In this document: in pieces, positions 26,985-36,157 of the stretch
How the letters are laid out: each line of letters begins with the position of its first letter
How positions within the stretch are numbered: position 1 is the first letter of the stretch
Origin: Methanosarcina sp. KYL-1
GTDB taxonomy: Archaea; Halobacteriota; Methanosarcinia; Methanosarcinales; Methanosarcinaceae
DNA length: 64,000 nt
Direction of reading: 5' to 3'
Assembly (NCBI RefSeq): GCF_024372725.1
Contig: NZ_VOUA01000012.1
Location: forward strand, 31,619-95,618
Translations under genes and position numbers: made by a program
Notes under the pieces: model-generated
What the model was told of the DNA's origin: nothing
Databases searched by the model: none
What the model saw: only the letters and a program-made list of their open reading frames with translations

Positions 26985-27377
26985 TTAGTCATAATTTCTT
27001 CAAAGTTTATTACCAATATCTTCAAAATTTATTTATAAGTTAAAAATCTCTGATTTTAAAAAGTTCTGGATTCAAAGATCCTTACTTTAAAAAAAAGAAA
27101 ATGGGGGAGGGATGGGGTAGTTCTCGATCTCTTAAAAACTACCCCATTTGCAGTTATATTTTACAATTGTCGTATAATAGTATATGATTCAACTAATGCT
27201 ACACCATGTAAGTAATGTTATATATAGATTATCTTTTTTTACACAGTTTTATTTCGCAATCTTTAATCTTTAGGGTTAAAGAACATGTCTGCTTTCAGTC
27301 CCTTTTCCGTATTATTTTTGAGTTTTCTGATGTCAGATTATTGAGAATAAATACTCTTAATCATTCTTTTTATATTT
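26985..27377. other. spacer between convergent genes
   Basis: 393 bp, AT-rich, between the Mth938-like gene and mscS, which point toward each other. Its main feature is the 10-bp stem hairpin at 27113-27146. TATA-like sequences (GTTATATATAGA near 27213-27222) are present without a gene to serve. Confidence 0.5.
27113..27146. terminator. 10-bp perfect stem hairpin between convergent genes
   Basis: TGGGGTAGTT at 27113-27122 pairs perfectly with AACTACCCCA at 27137-27146 across a 14-nt loop. It could end transcription from both sides, though the T-tract after it is weak. A small RNA stem is the other possibility. Confidence 0.5.
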
Positions 27378-28208
27378 TCATTGCTTTTCCATTTTTACAG
27401 CCTCTTTTATGTGTATGTCCAGCTGCTGGAAAGGGATTTCCACTCCTTCTCTCCTGTACGCCTCAAAAATTCCTCCGGTCAAATCGTTTTTTACGGCCCA
27501 GAAGTCCCCGGTATTTGTCCAGGCCCTGAGCTGCAGGTTTACCGAAGAACCTGCAAGTTCGGTGGTGATCACTGCGGGCTCCGGGTTTCCAAGCACATTG
27601 GGGTGCCCTTTCATTAGTTCAAGGGCCACCTTAATAGCCTTTTCAAGGTCAGAAGAGTAGCTTATCCCCACATCCACCGAAACCCTCCTGGTGGGCAGCC
27701 GGGTCATATTGACAATGGGGTTTCCCCAGACTAGCTTGTTAGGAATCGTTATGAACTGGTTGTCCGGGGTAAGGAGTTCGGTTGCCATGATTCCCACGGC
27801 TTTAACCTTTCCCGTCTGCCCGTTTACGATAACTGTCTCCCCCATATCGATCGGACGGCCAGCCGCTATCCAGACCCCTGCTGCCAGGTTTGTCAGGGTA
27901 TCCTGCATCCCGAAGCCTAGGACGAGGCCGATTACTGCAGAGAGCCCCACTATGAAACTGTCAACGTCAAAACCCAGGCTCTTCAAAAAGGCCAGGATGA
28001 CTATTACGTAGAGGAGCACACTCAGGAAACGGGCCAGAAATTCTATAATCAGCTCCGGAAGTTTTGTTTTCTGGATGCCTCTCTGGAACATCGATACCAG
28101 AATCTTTGCTATTATGAAACCCGCTATCAGGACGACAACTGCAAATAGCAGGGCAGATATCGTCAAATCCGTATACGGAATTACCTGTTCCATTATACCA
28201 TTAGCCAT
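27378..28208 (-). CDS. mscS: MscS-type mechanosensitive channel
   Basis: 276 residues. Three membrane helices are followed by the cytoplasmic beta and alpha/beta domains. The pore-lining third helix region reads VGLSAVIGLVLGFGMQDTLT, then NLAAGVWIAAGRPIDMGETV, the MscS signature. Such channels open on membrane stretch and release solutes on osmotic downshock. The start is ATG 28208 after AGGGGATC; the frame extends 19 codons further without support. It is monocistronic. Confidence 0.92.
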   Translation of the reverse strand: MANGIMEQVIPYTDLTISALLFAVVVLIAGFIIAKILVSMFQRGIQKTKLPELIIEFLARFLSVLLYVIVILAFLKSLGFDVDSFIVGLSAVIGLVLGFGMQDTLTNLAAGVWIAAGRPIDMGETVIVNGQTGKVKAVGIMATELLTPDNQFITIPNKLVWGNPIVNMTRLPTRRVSVDVGISYSSDLEKAIKVALELMKGHPNVLGNPEPAVITTELAGSSVNLQLRAWTNTGDFWAVKNDLTGGIFEAYRREGVEIPFQQLDIHIKEAVKMEKQ

Positions 28209-28660
28209 TTGATCCCCTTCACATTTTTGTCCCCGCTTGAGGGAACGACATAATGTTGACACCAATAATTTTTATGATATTGCCTTACAGAATTGCATAC
28301 ATTCAGTATAATTATTATAATAATTTCTGCTATAAGAAACCTTATAAGGACATCCCTGAAGTTTCAGCATGGTAAGCTTCATACATCGTACCAACATCCT
28401 GTTTCCCTTTTTCGTCTTCATTTTGCAGCAAATCCATACAGAATCCGGGAATAGTCTTTCATATAAAAAGTTCTAACATGTATAGAGGTAAGAGAAAAAA
28501 TGCGCTGGCATTTTGAGATACGCAATTATTATTGAGATCAAAATAAGAACTAGAATAAAATTCAGACGTAAAACTCAGAATAAAACCCGGACGTAAAACC
28601 CAGAATAAAACCGGAAATATTTTCTAAACTATTTTATCGGATTATAGGGGAAGGCCTGAA
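28209..28660. promoter_or_regulatory. divergent spacer with a 25-bp repeat
   Basis: 452 bp between mscS and the coiled-coil gene. At about 28563-28612 a unit of the form AGACGTAAAACTCAGAATAAAACC is repeated in tandem twice with minor changes, plus a partial copy. AT-rich stretches at 28300-28325 probably contain the mscS promoter. Confidence 0.5.
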
Positions 28661-29938
28661 GTGAGTTGGATCAAAAAGCTCTTAGGAAAAAAAGAAAGTT
28701 CCCGGGAAGAAATTGTTTCCAGGGAGATAAGCTTTGAGGAACTTCCAGGGTGGCTGGATGAAGGTTTTCGGAATTTGTCTTCAAAAATCGAAAAGGATGC
28801 CTCCGGGCTTTTCAGGGAACTTGAGGCTTCACTTGAGGACCTCAAGGAAAGCAATGCCGCGCTGATGGAGGCAAAGGTTGTTGGGGATTTTGATGTCCGG
28901 GCCGTAAAAAGGGCAAAGAGCAACCGGGAAAACATGATGAAACAGGTAGGGATCCTGGCGGATAAAATCAGGGTTCCCGAGAAAATAGATGTCCGGGCCC
29001 TGGAGGAGTTCAATGAAATAGCCCTGCAGAGCCTGAACTCCTGTATGGAACATATGGGCCGAAGTTTTCGCTACACAAGGGTGGTTTTTCCCCAGGAGTC
29101 AAAAGAAGTAACTGATAGTCTTGCCAGGATCGGAAAGGTCCTGCAAGATTTCAGGGATTTGTTCACCGGGTATAAAAAAGAACTTGATGCCCTTGAAGCG
29201 GCTTCCGGAAATTATCAGGGAATTAAGGATTTATCGGCTTCAATTGGAACCGAAAAGCGGGAAATTGAGTTGAAAGAGAATAAAATCCAGGGTTTGAAGA
29301 GTGAACTTTCAGAGACTGGCCTGGCCCTTGAAGCCTTCAGGCAGGGAGAGACCTGGAAGCAGTTCCAGAGCCTGCAGGAGGAGCTTGATGAGGCCGAATC
29401 CAGGCTCAAACAGGCTGAATCCGGGCTTACTTCTCTTGTCCTCCCCCTTTCAAACACTCTCTCAAGGCTTCAGAAACTCCATGAAACCGGCAGATATACC
29501 CTGAAACCGGAAGTAAAACAGCAGATAAACATCTACCTTAAAGAACCGGAAAATGTCGATCCCATTTTTTTCCCGGACCTGCAAAAAGTACTTGAAGACA
29601 ATGCTCTGGATATGCAGGCCCAGAAAAAGGAAAAAGCCCTTTTACAGGTCAAAGCCGCTATTTCAGGCTTTGAGGCACGGAAAAAAGAGTTTCTTGAAGC
29701 CAGGTGTGCCTTTAAGGCAAAAAAAGCCGAAATCTCCAGCCTTGATACTGGAAAGCTTGCAGAACTCGAACACAGGAAAACCGAACTCGGAAACAGAATC
29801 CGGCTTCTGGAAGAGGAACTTGAACAATCCGGAAAAAAGCTTGAAGTTTCAAAGGAACAGCTTGAAGCCCGGAGGGAAAAACTTCTGAAGGATGTTTCCG
29901 TAATTGACAGCAGCGTTAAGTTAATAATCTCATCCTAA
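28661..29938 (+). CDS. long coiled-coil protein, function unknown
   Basis: 425 residues, soluble, with no signal or membrane helix. After WIKKLLGKKESSREE the protein is nearly all charged helix. Coiled coil is strongest at about residues 160-260 (GIKDLSASIGTEKREIELKE) and 320-415 (LEHRKTELGNRIRLLEEELE). A middle segment (YTLKPEVKQQINIYLKEPEN) breaks the coil, so it could fold back into a hairpin as in SMC-like arms. No ATPase motif is present. The start is GTG 28661. I do not recognise a family beyond archaeal coiled-coil proteins. Confidence 0.75.
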   Translation: MSWIKKLLGKKESSREEIVSREISFEELPGWLDEGFRNLSSKIEKDASGLFRELEASLEDLKESNAALMEAKVVGDFDVRAVKRAKSNRENMMKQVGILADKIRVPEKIDVRALEEFNEIALQSLNSCMEHMGRSFRYTRVVFPQESKEVTDSLARIGKVLQDFRDLFTGYKKELDALEAASGNYQGIKDLSASIGTEKREIELKENKIQGLKSELSETGLALEAFRQGETWKQFQSLQEELDEAESRLKQAESGLTSLVLPLSNTLSRLQKLHETGRYTLKPEVKQQINIYLKEPENVDPIFFPDLQKVLEDNALDMQAQKKEKALLQVKAAISGFEARKKEFLEARCAFKAKKAEISSLDTGKLAELEHRKTELGNRIRLLEEELEQSGKKLEVSKEQLEARREKLLKDVSVIDSSVKLIISS

Positions 29939-30396
29939 AAGTTTGCAGTTGATCTCTAATTTTTTCAATCTTTTTTTCAATCTCTTTTTCAATCTTTTTT
30001 TTAATTCATATAATAAATATAGACCTCATAAAGTTTAATATGCCCACTATATCTTTATATACTCCTTTTTGCAATTTCTTGCGAAAAGTTTAATATCCTT
30101 AACTCATTTAATTTTTTCATATTATGAATTTGATTTGCTACCTATAATTTATCTTTGTTTATTAAATTATGTGTTGATATATATACAAATTTGAATTTTT
30201 ATATTTACTAATTTCTATTTGTATATTTAAATAATTTTTAAACCTATAAGTGGGGTTAATGATGAAATTTTAGTAAAAAATATTCATTAATGGCTTTGTA
30301 TCGGATGAATCTCTGAATAATAAAAATGAACTATTTTCTTGAAGATTCATTTTATATTTTTCCAGAATATTTCATGAACTTTCGCGTGTTGATACC
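29939..30396. other. AT-rich spacer before the surface protease gene
   Basis: 458 bp. The first 65 bp hold four TTTTTCAATC-type runs, a likely terminator. The rest is very AT-rich with several TATA-like boxes, so the protease promoter cannot be pinned down. Confidence 0.45.
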
Positions 30397-33300
30397 ATGA
30401 AAGAAAAAATTTCCAATGTATTTGTCCCGTTATTTCTAATGTTTATAATTTTTTCGGGAATTCCTGCTTCGGGTTTTGCAGATCTGCAAACTACTGCTGA
30501 GGCCGAAGGAGTTCAGGATGAAAACCTCAATGCCTATCAGGCAGCAGCTATATGGCAGGATGGCTTCTCAAAAGAAGCCCTGAGCCCTGCCCAGAAGAAA
30601 CTCTCCACAGATCTGCTGCAGTTGAGTGATAATCGCTACCTGCCCCCGGGTGAAGATCCAGAAAACCTGAAAACCCGGATGGTAAAACTTGGACAGTTGA
30701 GCCCTTCCATTCCCACTCCCGAACTGATAACAAATTCCGAAGGATATGAGGGAGCAAGTTCCTCGGACGATGGGGGTAAGGTCTATGTCTATGTATACCT
30801 GGACCCTTCCGCAAGCTCCAGTCTGCTTGATCCTTACTGTGAGGTCGTGGACCGGGATGAGTATAAGCATATTGCAGTAGCCTGGGTACCTTTGTCTTCC
30901 CTTGAAGCGCTGGCATCTCTGTCGGATGTAAGAGCAATCAGGACTGTTCTGCCTCCGGTCACCAGGACCGGAAGCGTTTCCACGGAAGGGGATTTAATCC
31001 ATAATTCCTTCATGCTCAGGCAGCTCTACGGGGTCAGCGGGGCAGGAGTGAAGATCGGGATAATTTCGGATGGAGTGGACAGCCTCGGGGATGCGGTGGC
31101 TTCAGGGGATCTCCCTCCTGACGTACACGTCCTGAGCAATGAAATCGGAGGAGATGAGGGGACTGCCATGCTTGAAATTGTCCACGACATCGCTCCTGGT
31201 GCCGAACTCCATTTCCATGACTGTGGTAGTAACGAGTATGCATTCAACAGGGCCATTGATGAGCTGGTTGCTGCAGGGTGCACTATCGTTTGCGACGACA
31301 TCGGCTGGCTTGGCGAACCGTACTTTGAAGATGGGATTGTTGCGTCCCATGTGGCAGAGGTGATAAAATCCAGTGATATCCTTTATGTAAGTTCGGCAGG
31401 AAACGATGCATCCCGCCATTACCAGGGGATGTTTTATGATGGAGGGTCCGGCTTGCATGATTTCAGCGGCGGGACTGCAGGTGTCACAGACCTTGATCTG
31501 ACAATCCCGGCTTCCGAAGAGATCTTAATCATTCTTGAATGGGATGACCGGTGGGAGGCCTCAGGTAACGACTACGACCTCTACCTCCTTGACGGTTCCG
31601 ACAATACAATTGGTTTCAGTGAAGACTCGCAGGATGGAACCGGAATTCCTCGCGAGTATATCATATACACCAATCCAAACGATTCTCCGATGGATGCTTC
31701 CATCGAAATCTGTAAGTATTCCGGAGAAGCAAGAGAGCTGGAAATCTACATTTACGGCGCTTCATACATAGATCCCGGATACCTTGTTGCCGGGGATTCC
31801 ATTTTCGGGCATCCTGCAGTCCCGGAAGCTGTGGCTGTGGGTGCAATCAGGGCCAGTGACCCCGGAAACGACGACATCGAATACTTTTCTTCCAGGGGGC
31901 CTGTTACTATTGCTTATCCTTCCCCGGAAATCCGCCAGAAAACGGACATCTCCGGGATTGACGGGGTGAGCATTACGGGTGCAGGCGGCTTTTACAACCC
32001 ATTTTACGGCACAAGTGCGTCGGCTCCCCACGTTGCAGCCGTAGCCGGCCTGGTCTGGAGCGCCTTTCCGGAAAAGTCGAGTATGGACATCAAAAGGCTG
32101 CTCTACTCTTCTTCCGTGGACCTGGGCGAACCGGGGTATGATACTGTTTTCGGGCACGGACGCGCAGATGCTCTCCGGATGTATGAGCAGGCAGTTGCAG
32201 AACCCAGAACCTTTGCCGTGAATGCCAGCGGAGGAGGGGATTTCCTTTCGGTTTCGGATGCCGTAAACTATAGTAAACCCGGGGATACAGTCCTTGTCTA
32301 CCCCGGTACTTACAGAGAAAATGTGCGTGTTCCCTGGAGCCTGACTATATGCTCGGCTTCAGAAAACCCGGAAGATACAGTTATCGAAGCCGCTGATCCC
32401 GGGGAGCCGGTCTTCCTTGCTTCAGGAAATGCTGTCAACATCAGCGGGCTTGGCATAAGAGGCCAGGCCTGCGGGGTATATCTCGAAAGTGTCCGGGACT
32501 GTACTCTTTCCGATAATGCAATTTCAGGCTGTGACCTGGGAGTCTGGCTTGAAGAGTCCTTCAACAATACTCTTTCCGGAAATAATGTTTCAAACAATGC
32601 TGAAGGTCTCAGGCTCACTGCCTCCTTCCTGAATTGTATCTACGAAAATGAGTTCGAGAATACTGACAACATTAATGAGAACCTTGCAGTAGAAAGAGGT
32701 TTATCTAATATCTGGAGCACCTCTTCAGCAGTCAGGTATCTTTACGAAGGTGGGGTATACAGCAGCTGCTTTGGCAACTTCTATTCGGACTACAGGGGAC
32801 TTGATTTCGATGGCAATGGGATCGGTGACACTCCTTACGGCAGTGATTCCCTACCCCTTATGGCCCGTCCGGAGGTTTATTACAGGTCCTTTGCGATCGG
32901 GAGTGCAGTTCCGGCAGGAGACCCCGCCTCCATTGAAGGGGACATCCTGGAGTTCGGGATCAGCTCCACAAAAGACTGCAATTTCAGCTGGTTTGTAAAC
33001 GGCCAACCCCAGCAGGTAAATAGTTCCGTGCTTTTGGCAGGCCTGGCAGTCAATACCAGCGAAGTTCTGGCAGGCATCGTAGGGAGCAGCCCTTCCTCTC
33101 CTTTCACGGTTGAGTATAATGTCACGGTTCTTGCGGAAAAAGGTTCGGAAACCCTGCAGCAGAGCTGGAACTGGACTGTTTTTCTGACAGAAGAAGTGCC
33201 TGGAAAGGTTGAATGGATCTCAACCTCAGTCCCCCTCAATATCAGCAAAAATTCTTCCGTATCCTTCAATTTTACGGAAGGGAATGTGTCTGAATCCAAA

Positions 33301-34440
33301 CCGGGGGATTACAGTGTATACCGTGTATCTTTCTACTCCCTGGAAGCCCTGGGTAATGTGAGTTCAAAGCTAGAATTCCTTTCCGGTCTCCCTTCGGGGG
33401 TGCAGGGCAACCCGTCAGGAAACCTGGTTTACAGTTACCTTAACATCGAATTTAACAACAGCAGCGTTTCTGGCTCGGAGTATGTCGTAAACCGTACAAT
33501 TGCATTCCGGGTTTCCCGGGACTGGGTCAGTGAAAAAAGAGCAGATGCACCTACGATCGGGCTGCAGCGTTATTACAACGGCACATGGAATTCTCTGAAG
33601 GTAACGAGAACCGGAGATGATGGAGATTACCTGTATTTCGAAGCCGAAACGCCTGGCTTTTCTTCCTTTGCTGTCACAGCCTTCAAGAAAGCTTCCGGAG
33701 GTGGAGGAAGCAGCGGAAGTGGAGGAAGCAGCGGAAGTGGTGGAGGGGGAGGAGGGTCCCCTGAACCGGCCGGCAATGTAGAAAGAAAAGAACTTTCCCA
33801 GAAGTTCGTAACCAACGGCAACCACGCCAGGTTTGATTTCCCCAGAAATGCAACTCCTGTTGTTTATGTGGAATTTGATCCTAAAATTAACGCCGGAAAA
33901 ATTACTACTATTGTGGAAATGCTCAAAAACCAGTCCGTGCTGGTATCAAGCCAGCCGGAAGGTGAAGTCTACAGGCATCTAAACATCTGGGTAGGCAACG
34001 GAGGCTTTGCAACCCCGAAAAACATTGAAAACGCTGTTGTAGGTTTCAGGGTTGAAAAGGGCTGGTTCTCAGAAAGCAAAATTGATCCCGACTCCGTCAT
34101 TCTGTACAGGTACGTTGACGACAGCTGGACAGAGCTCCAGACGGAAAAATGCGGGGAAGATGAGAAGTTTTTCTACTTTGAATCAAATACCCCGGGTTTT
34201 TCTCCATTCGCCGTAACCGGGCAGAAACAAATGAAGGATATTTTGCCTGCTTCCGATTCATCTGAAGTGGATGAAAAATCCCAGCAACCTGAAAATGGGT
34301 CTGACAGTGTACAGGGAATCTGGATAACCCGTGATGATTCGGTAAAAAACCCCGAAGAAGAACAGAGTGCTCCGGCTCCCGGCTTCTTGACCTGTATTGC
34401 AGTGCTGCTTGCAGGGGTGGCGTATCTGAAAAAGAGATGA
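30397..34440 (+). CDS. secreted subtilase-like surface protein with beta-helix and PGF-pre-PGF domains
   Basis: 1,347 residues. Signal peptide, then a propeptide-like region and an S8-type domain (about 205-610) with Asp in GIISDGVDS (D225) and Ser in GTSASAPH (S540). Where the usual HGTH histidine would be, it has DEGTAMLEIVHDIAPGAEL (E254). Next is a right-handed beta-helix (NosD/CASH type, about 610-830), starting NASGGGDFLSVSDAVNYSKP. Then come two PGF-pre-PGF domains (FNFTEGNVS... FSSFAVTAF; FSPFAVTGQ) separated by a Gly/Ser linker. The end APGFLTCIAVLLAGVAYLKK is a PGF-CTERM-like sorting signal, so an archaeosortase probably anchors it to lipid. Whether it still cuts peptides is uncertain. 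Confidence 0.85.
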   Translation: MKEKISNVFVPLFLMFIIFSGIPASGFADLQTTAEAEGVQDENLNAYQAAAIWQDGFSKEALSPAQKKLSTDLLQLSDNRYLPPGEDPENLKTRMVKLGQLSPSIPTPELITNSEGYEGASSSDDGGKVYVYVYLDPSASSSLLDPYCEVVDRDEYKHIAVAWVPLSSLEALASLSDVRAIRTVLPPVTRTGSVSTEGDLIHNSFMLRQLYGVSGAGVKIGIISDGVDSLGDAVASGDLPPDVHVLSNEIGGDEGTAMLEIVHDIAPGAELHFHDCGSNEYAFNRAIDELVAAGCTIVCDDIGWLGEPYFEDGIVASHVAEVIKSSDILYVSSAGNDASRHYQGMFYDGGSGLHDFSGGTAGVTDLDLTIPASEEILIILEWDDRWEASGNDYDLYLLDGSDNTIGFSEDSQDGTGIPREYIIYTNPNDSPMDASIEICKYSGEARELEIYIYGASYIDPGYLVAGDSIFGHPAVPEAVAVGAIRASDPGNDDIEYFSSRGPVTIAYPSPEIRQKTDISGIDGVSITGAGGFYNPFYGTSASAPHVAAVAGLVWSAFPEKSSMDIKRLLYSSSVDLGEPGYDTVFGHGRADALRMYEQAVAEPRTFAVNASGGGDFLSVSDAVNYSKPGDTVLVYPGTYRENVRVPWSLTICSASENPEDTVIEAADPGEPVFLASGNAVNISGLGIRGQACGVYLESVRDCTLSDNAISGCDLGVWLEESFNNTLSGNNVSNNAEGLRLTASFLNCIYENEFENTDNINENLAVERGLSNIWSTSSAVRYLYEGGVYSSCFGNFYSDYRGLDFDGNGIGDTPYGSDSLPLMARPEVYYRSFAIGSAVPAGDPASIEGDILEFGISSTKDCNFSWFVNGQPQQVNSSVLLAGLAVNTSEVLAGIVGSSPSSPFTVEYNVTVLAEKGSETLQQSWNWTVFLTEEVPGKVEWISTSVPLNISKNSSVSFNFTEGNVSESKPGDYSVYRVSFYSLEALGNVSSKLEFLSGLPSGVQGNPSGNLVYSYLNIEFNNSSVSGSEYVVNRTIAFRVSRDWVSEKRADAPTIGLQRYYNGTWNSLKVTRTGDDGDYLYFEAETPGFSSFAVTAFKKASGGGGSSGSGGSSGSGGGGGGSPEPAGNVERKELSQKFVTNGNHARFDFPRNATPVVYVEFDPKINAGKITTIVEMLKNQSVLVSSQPEGEVYRHLNIWVGNGGFATPKNIENAVVGFRVEKGWFSESKIDPDSVILYRYVDDSWTELQTEKCGEDEKFFYFESNTPGFSPFAVTGQKQMKDILPASDSSEVDEKSQQPENGSDSVQGIWITRDDSVKNPEEEQSAPAPGFLTCIAVLLAGVAYLKKR

Positions 34441-35104
34441 AAAAAGAGGGGAGTAGTTTTTCCCTTCCCTTTTCTCCTTTCTTTTTCATATTTTATATTT
34501 TTCCTTTTCTCACTTTCTAAGTCACTCGGATAACTTTTTTAGTCCTCTCAATGCCTTTCTCAATCACTCTGGTGACTTTTTTAGTCATCCTAATGCCTTT
34601 ACTCAGTCATCTTGATTCTCTTTCGCTTATCCGTATACACTTTATGGAAAAGGCTGGGGGCTTCGTAACCGATGCGAGTAACGGCACCTGAAAAATAGAT
34701 CAAAAAAGGTTTTTGTGGATAACTGGACGATGGGATTAAGGTTGCTTTGTCTGGATTAAATCCATTTCAACCTGGTTGAAATTTCAATATATTGTAGACA
34801 ACTTCAGAATCAATGTATGAGGTTTAATGACTTAGAAATTAAATGATTTAGAAATTAAATGATTTAGAAATTAAATGATTTAGAAATTAAATGATTTAGA
34901 AATTAAATGATTTAGAAATTAAATGATTTAGAAATTAAATGATTTAGAAATTAAATGATTTAGAAATTCATTTAAAGGAATATTTCATTTACCTTCTTAC
35001 TATAATATTCCAGTACGATATTCAAGTGTGCTTTACCGTATCCTCCCGTTGAAATTATTCACTTAACTCTTCACTTAACTCACAGAAATTTTTGAGGTTC
35101 ATTC
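34441..35104. other. spacer with two kinds of direct repeat
   Basis: 664 bp with no gene. T-rich DNA follows the protease stop. A repeat of about 43 bp (TCACTC...ACTTTTTTAGTC...AATGCCTTT) occurs twice between 34515 and 34605. The 16-bp array (separate entry) fills 34833-34968. alaX has a weak Shine-Dalgarno (TGAGGTT). Confidence 0.55.
34833..34968. repeat. 16-bp tandem repeat, 8.5 copies
   Basis: TAGAAATTAAATGATT is repeated eight and a half times without a visible mismatch. It lies about 137 bp before alaX. Such perfect arrays change copy number easily by slippage. Confidence 0.9.
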
Positions 35105-35842
35105 ATGACGGAAGTGCTTTACTACCTTGACTGTTACCTGAAAGAATTCGAAGCAACCGTGGAAAAAGTCACCGACGATAAATACGTTGTCCTTGACCGG
35201 ACCGCCTTCTACCCGGAAAGCGGAGGCCAGCCTAACGATACCGGAAGGCTGATCCGTGAGGAAGACGGAGTCGGGTTCGAGGTCGTCTATGTCGGCAAGT
35301 TCAATGGCGAAATCAGCCATGAAATAGCCCCTGCAGGAGATGCCCCTTCTACTAGCCTTAAACCCGGGGACAGGGTGAAAGGGGTCATTGACTGGGACCG
35401 CCGCTACAGGCACATGCGCATGCACACCGCCACCCATGTTGTTGCCAACGTTATTGAAAAGGAAGCCGGGGCCCAGATCACCGGAAACCAGCTCGGGCTT
35501 GACCAGAGCCGTGTAGACTTCAGCCTTGAAGCCTTTGATCGCGATAAGTTTGCCGAATATGAAAAGATGGCAAACGACGTGATAGCTTCAAACCATCCCG
35601 TTAATTTCTACCTGATAAGCCGCGAAGAGGCCGAGGAAAAACTTTCAAGGCTCACAACCCTGGCTAAAGGTTTCTCCGACGAAATAAAGGAAGTCCGCCT
35701 TGTGGAAATAGAAGGGATAACCATCGAAGCCTGCGGAGGGACGCACCTGAAGAATACGGGGGAGATCAGGGGAATCAAAATTGAGAAGCTTCAGAACAAG
35801 GGAAAGAACAACAGGAGAATGTACTTCACGCTGGTGGACTGA
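35105..35842 (+). CDS. alaX: alanyl-tRNA editing protein AlaX
   Basis: 245 residues. A free-standing editing domain that removes Ser (and Gly) wrongly attached to tRNA-Ala. The N-terminal part has the beta-barrel with FYPESGGQPNDTG, as in the medium-size AlaX-M type. Zinc ligands are visible: H107 and H111 in HTATH, and C210 and H214 in CGGTH. AlaX from M. barkeri is among the proteins shown to trans-edit. The start is ATG 35105. Monocistronic. Confidence 0.93.
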   Translation: MTEVLYYLDCYLKEFEATVEKVTDDKYVVLDRTAFYPESGGQPNDTGRLIREEDGVGFEVVYVGKFNGEISHEIAPAGDAPSTSLKPGDRVKGVIDWDRRYRHMRMHTATHVVANVIEKEAGAQITGNQLGLDQSRVDFSLEAFDRDKFAEYEKMANDVIASNHPVNFYLISREEAEEKLSRLTTLAKGFSDEIKEVRLVEIEGITIEACGGTHLKNTGEIRGIKIEKLQNKGKNNRRMYFTLVD

Positions 35843-36157
35843 ATCGGGGCGTTTCTTTCAATTCGGTCCAAATTTTCTTTTTTTCAGGGATTTTTGAAGA
35901 ACATTCATCCTGATCATTCAGGGATTAAGTCCAATATTATACTCCTATCTTTAGCCTGATATTATACTCCTATCTTTAGCCTGATATTACTCCTAATTAT
36001 AAATGATATTGCTCTTACTGACAAACTGTTAAAATATTTGAACAGGTTTATATATAATAACTATTCATTTATATTTGTAGATCTTTTCTTACTATAACTG
36101 ATATAATCCTGTCCTGAAAAATGGTTATGCTGTTTTGTGAATAGGTGATATTGAACT
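35843..36157. other. spacer with a 25-bp tandem repeat
   Basis: 315 bp. ATATTATACTCCTATCTTTAGCCTG is present in two full tandem copies near 35934-35983, followed by a shortened third. A TATA-like TTTATATATAA at about 36046-36056 would place the kinase transcript start near 36075-36080, giving a leader of about 80 nt. Confidence 0.5.

Noticed and set aside
34833..34968. CRISPR array
   Set aside because: The repeats are directly adjacent with no spacers, and no cas genes occur in the window; it is a simple tandem repeat.
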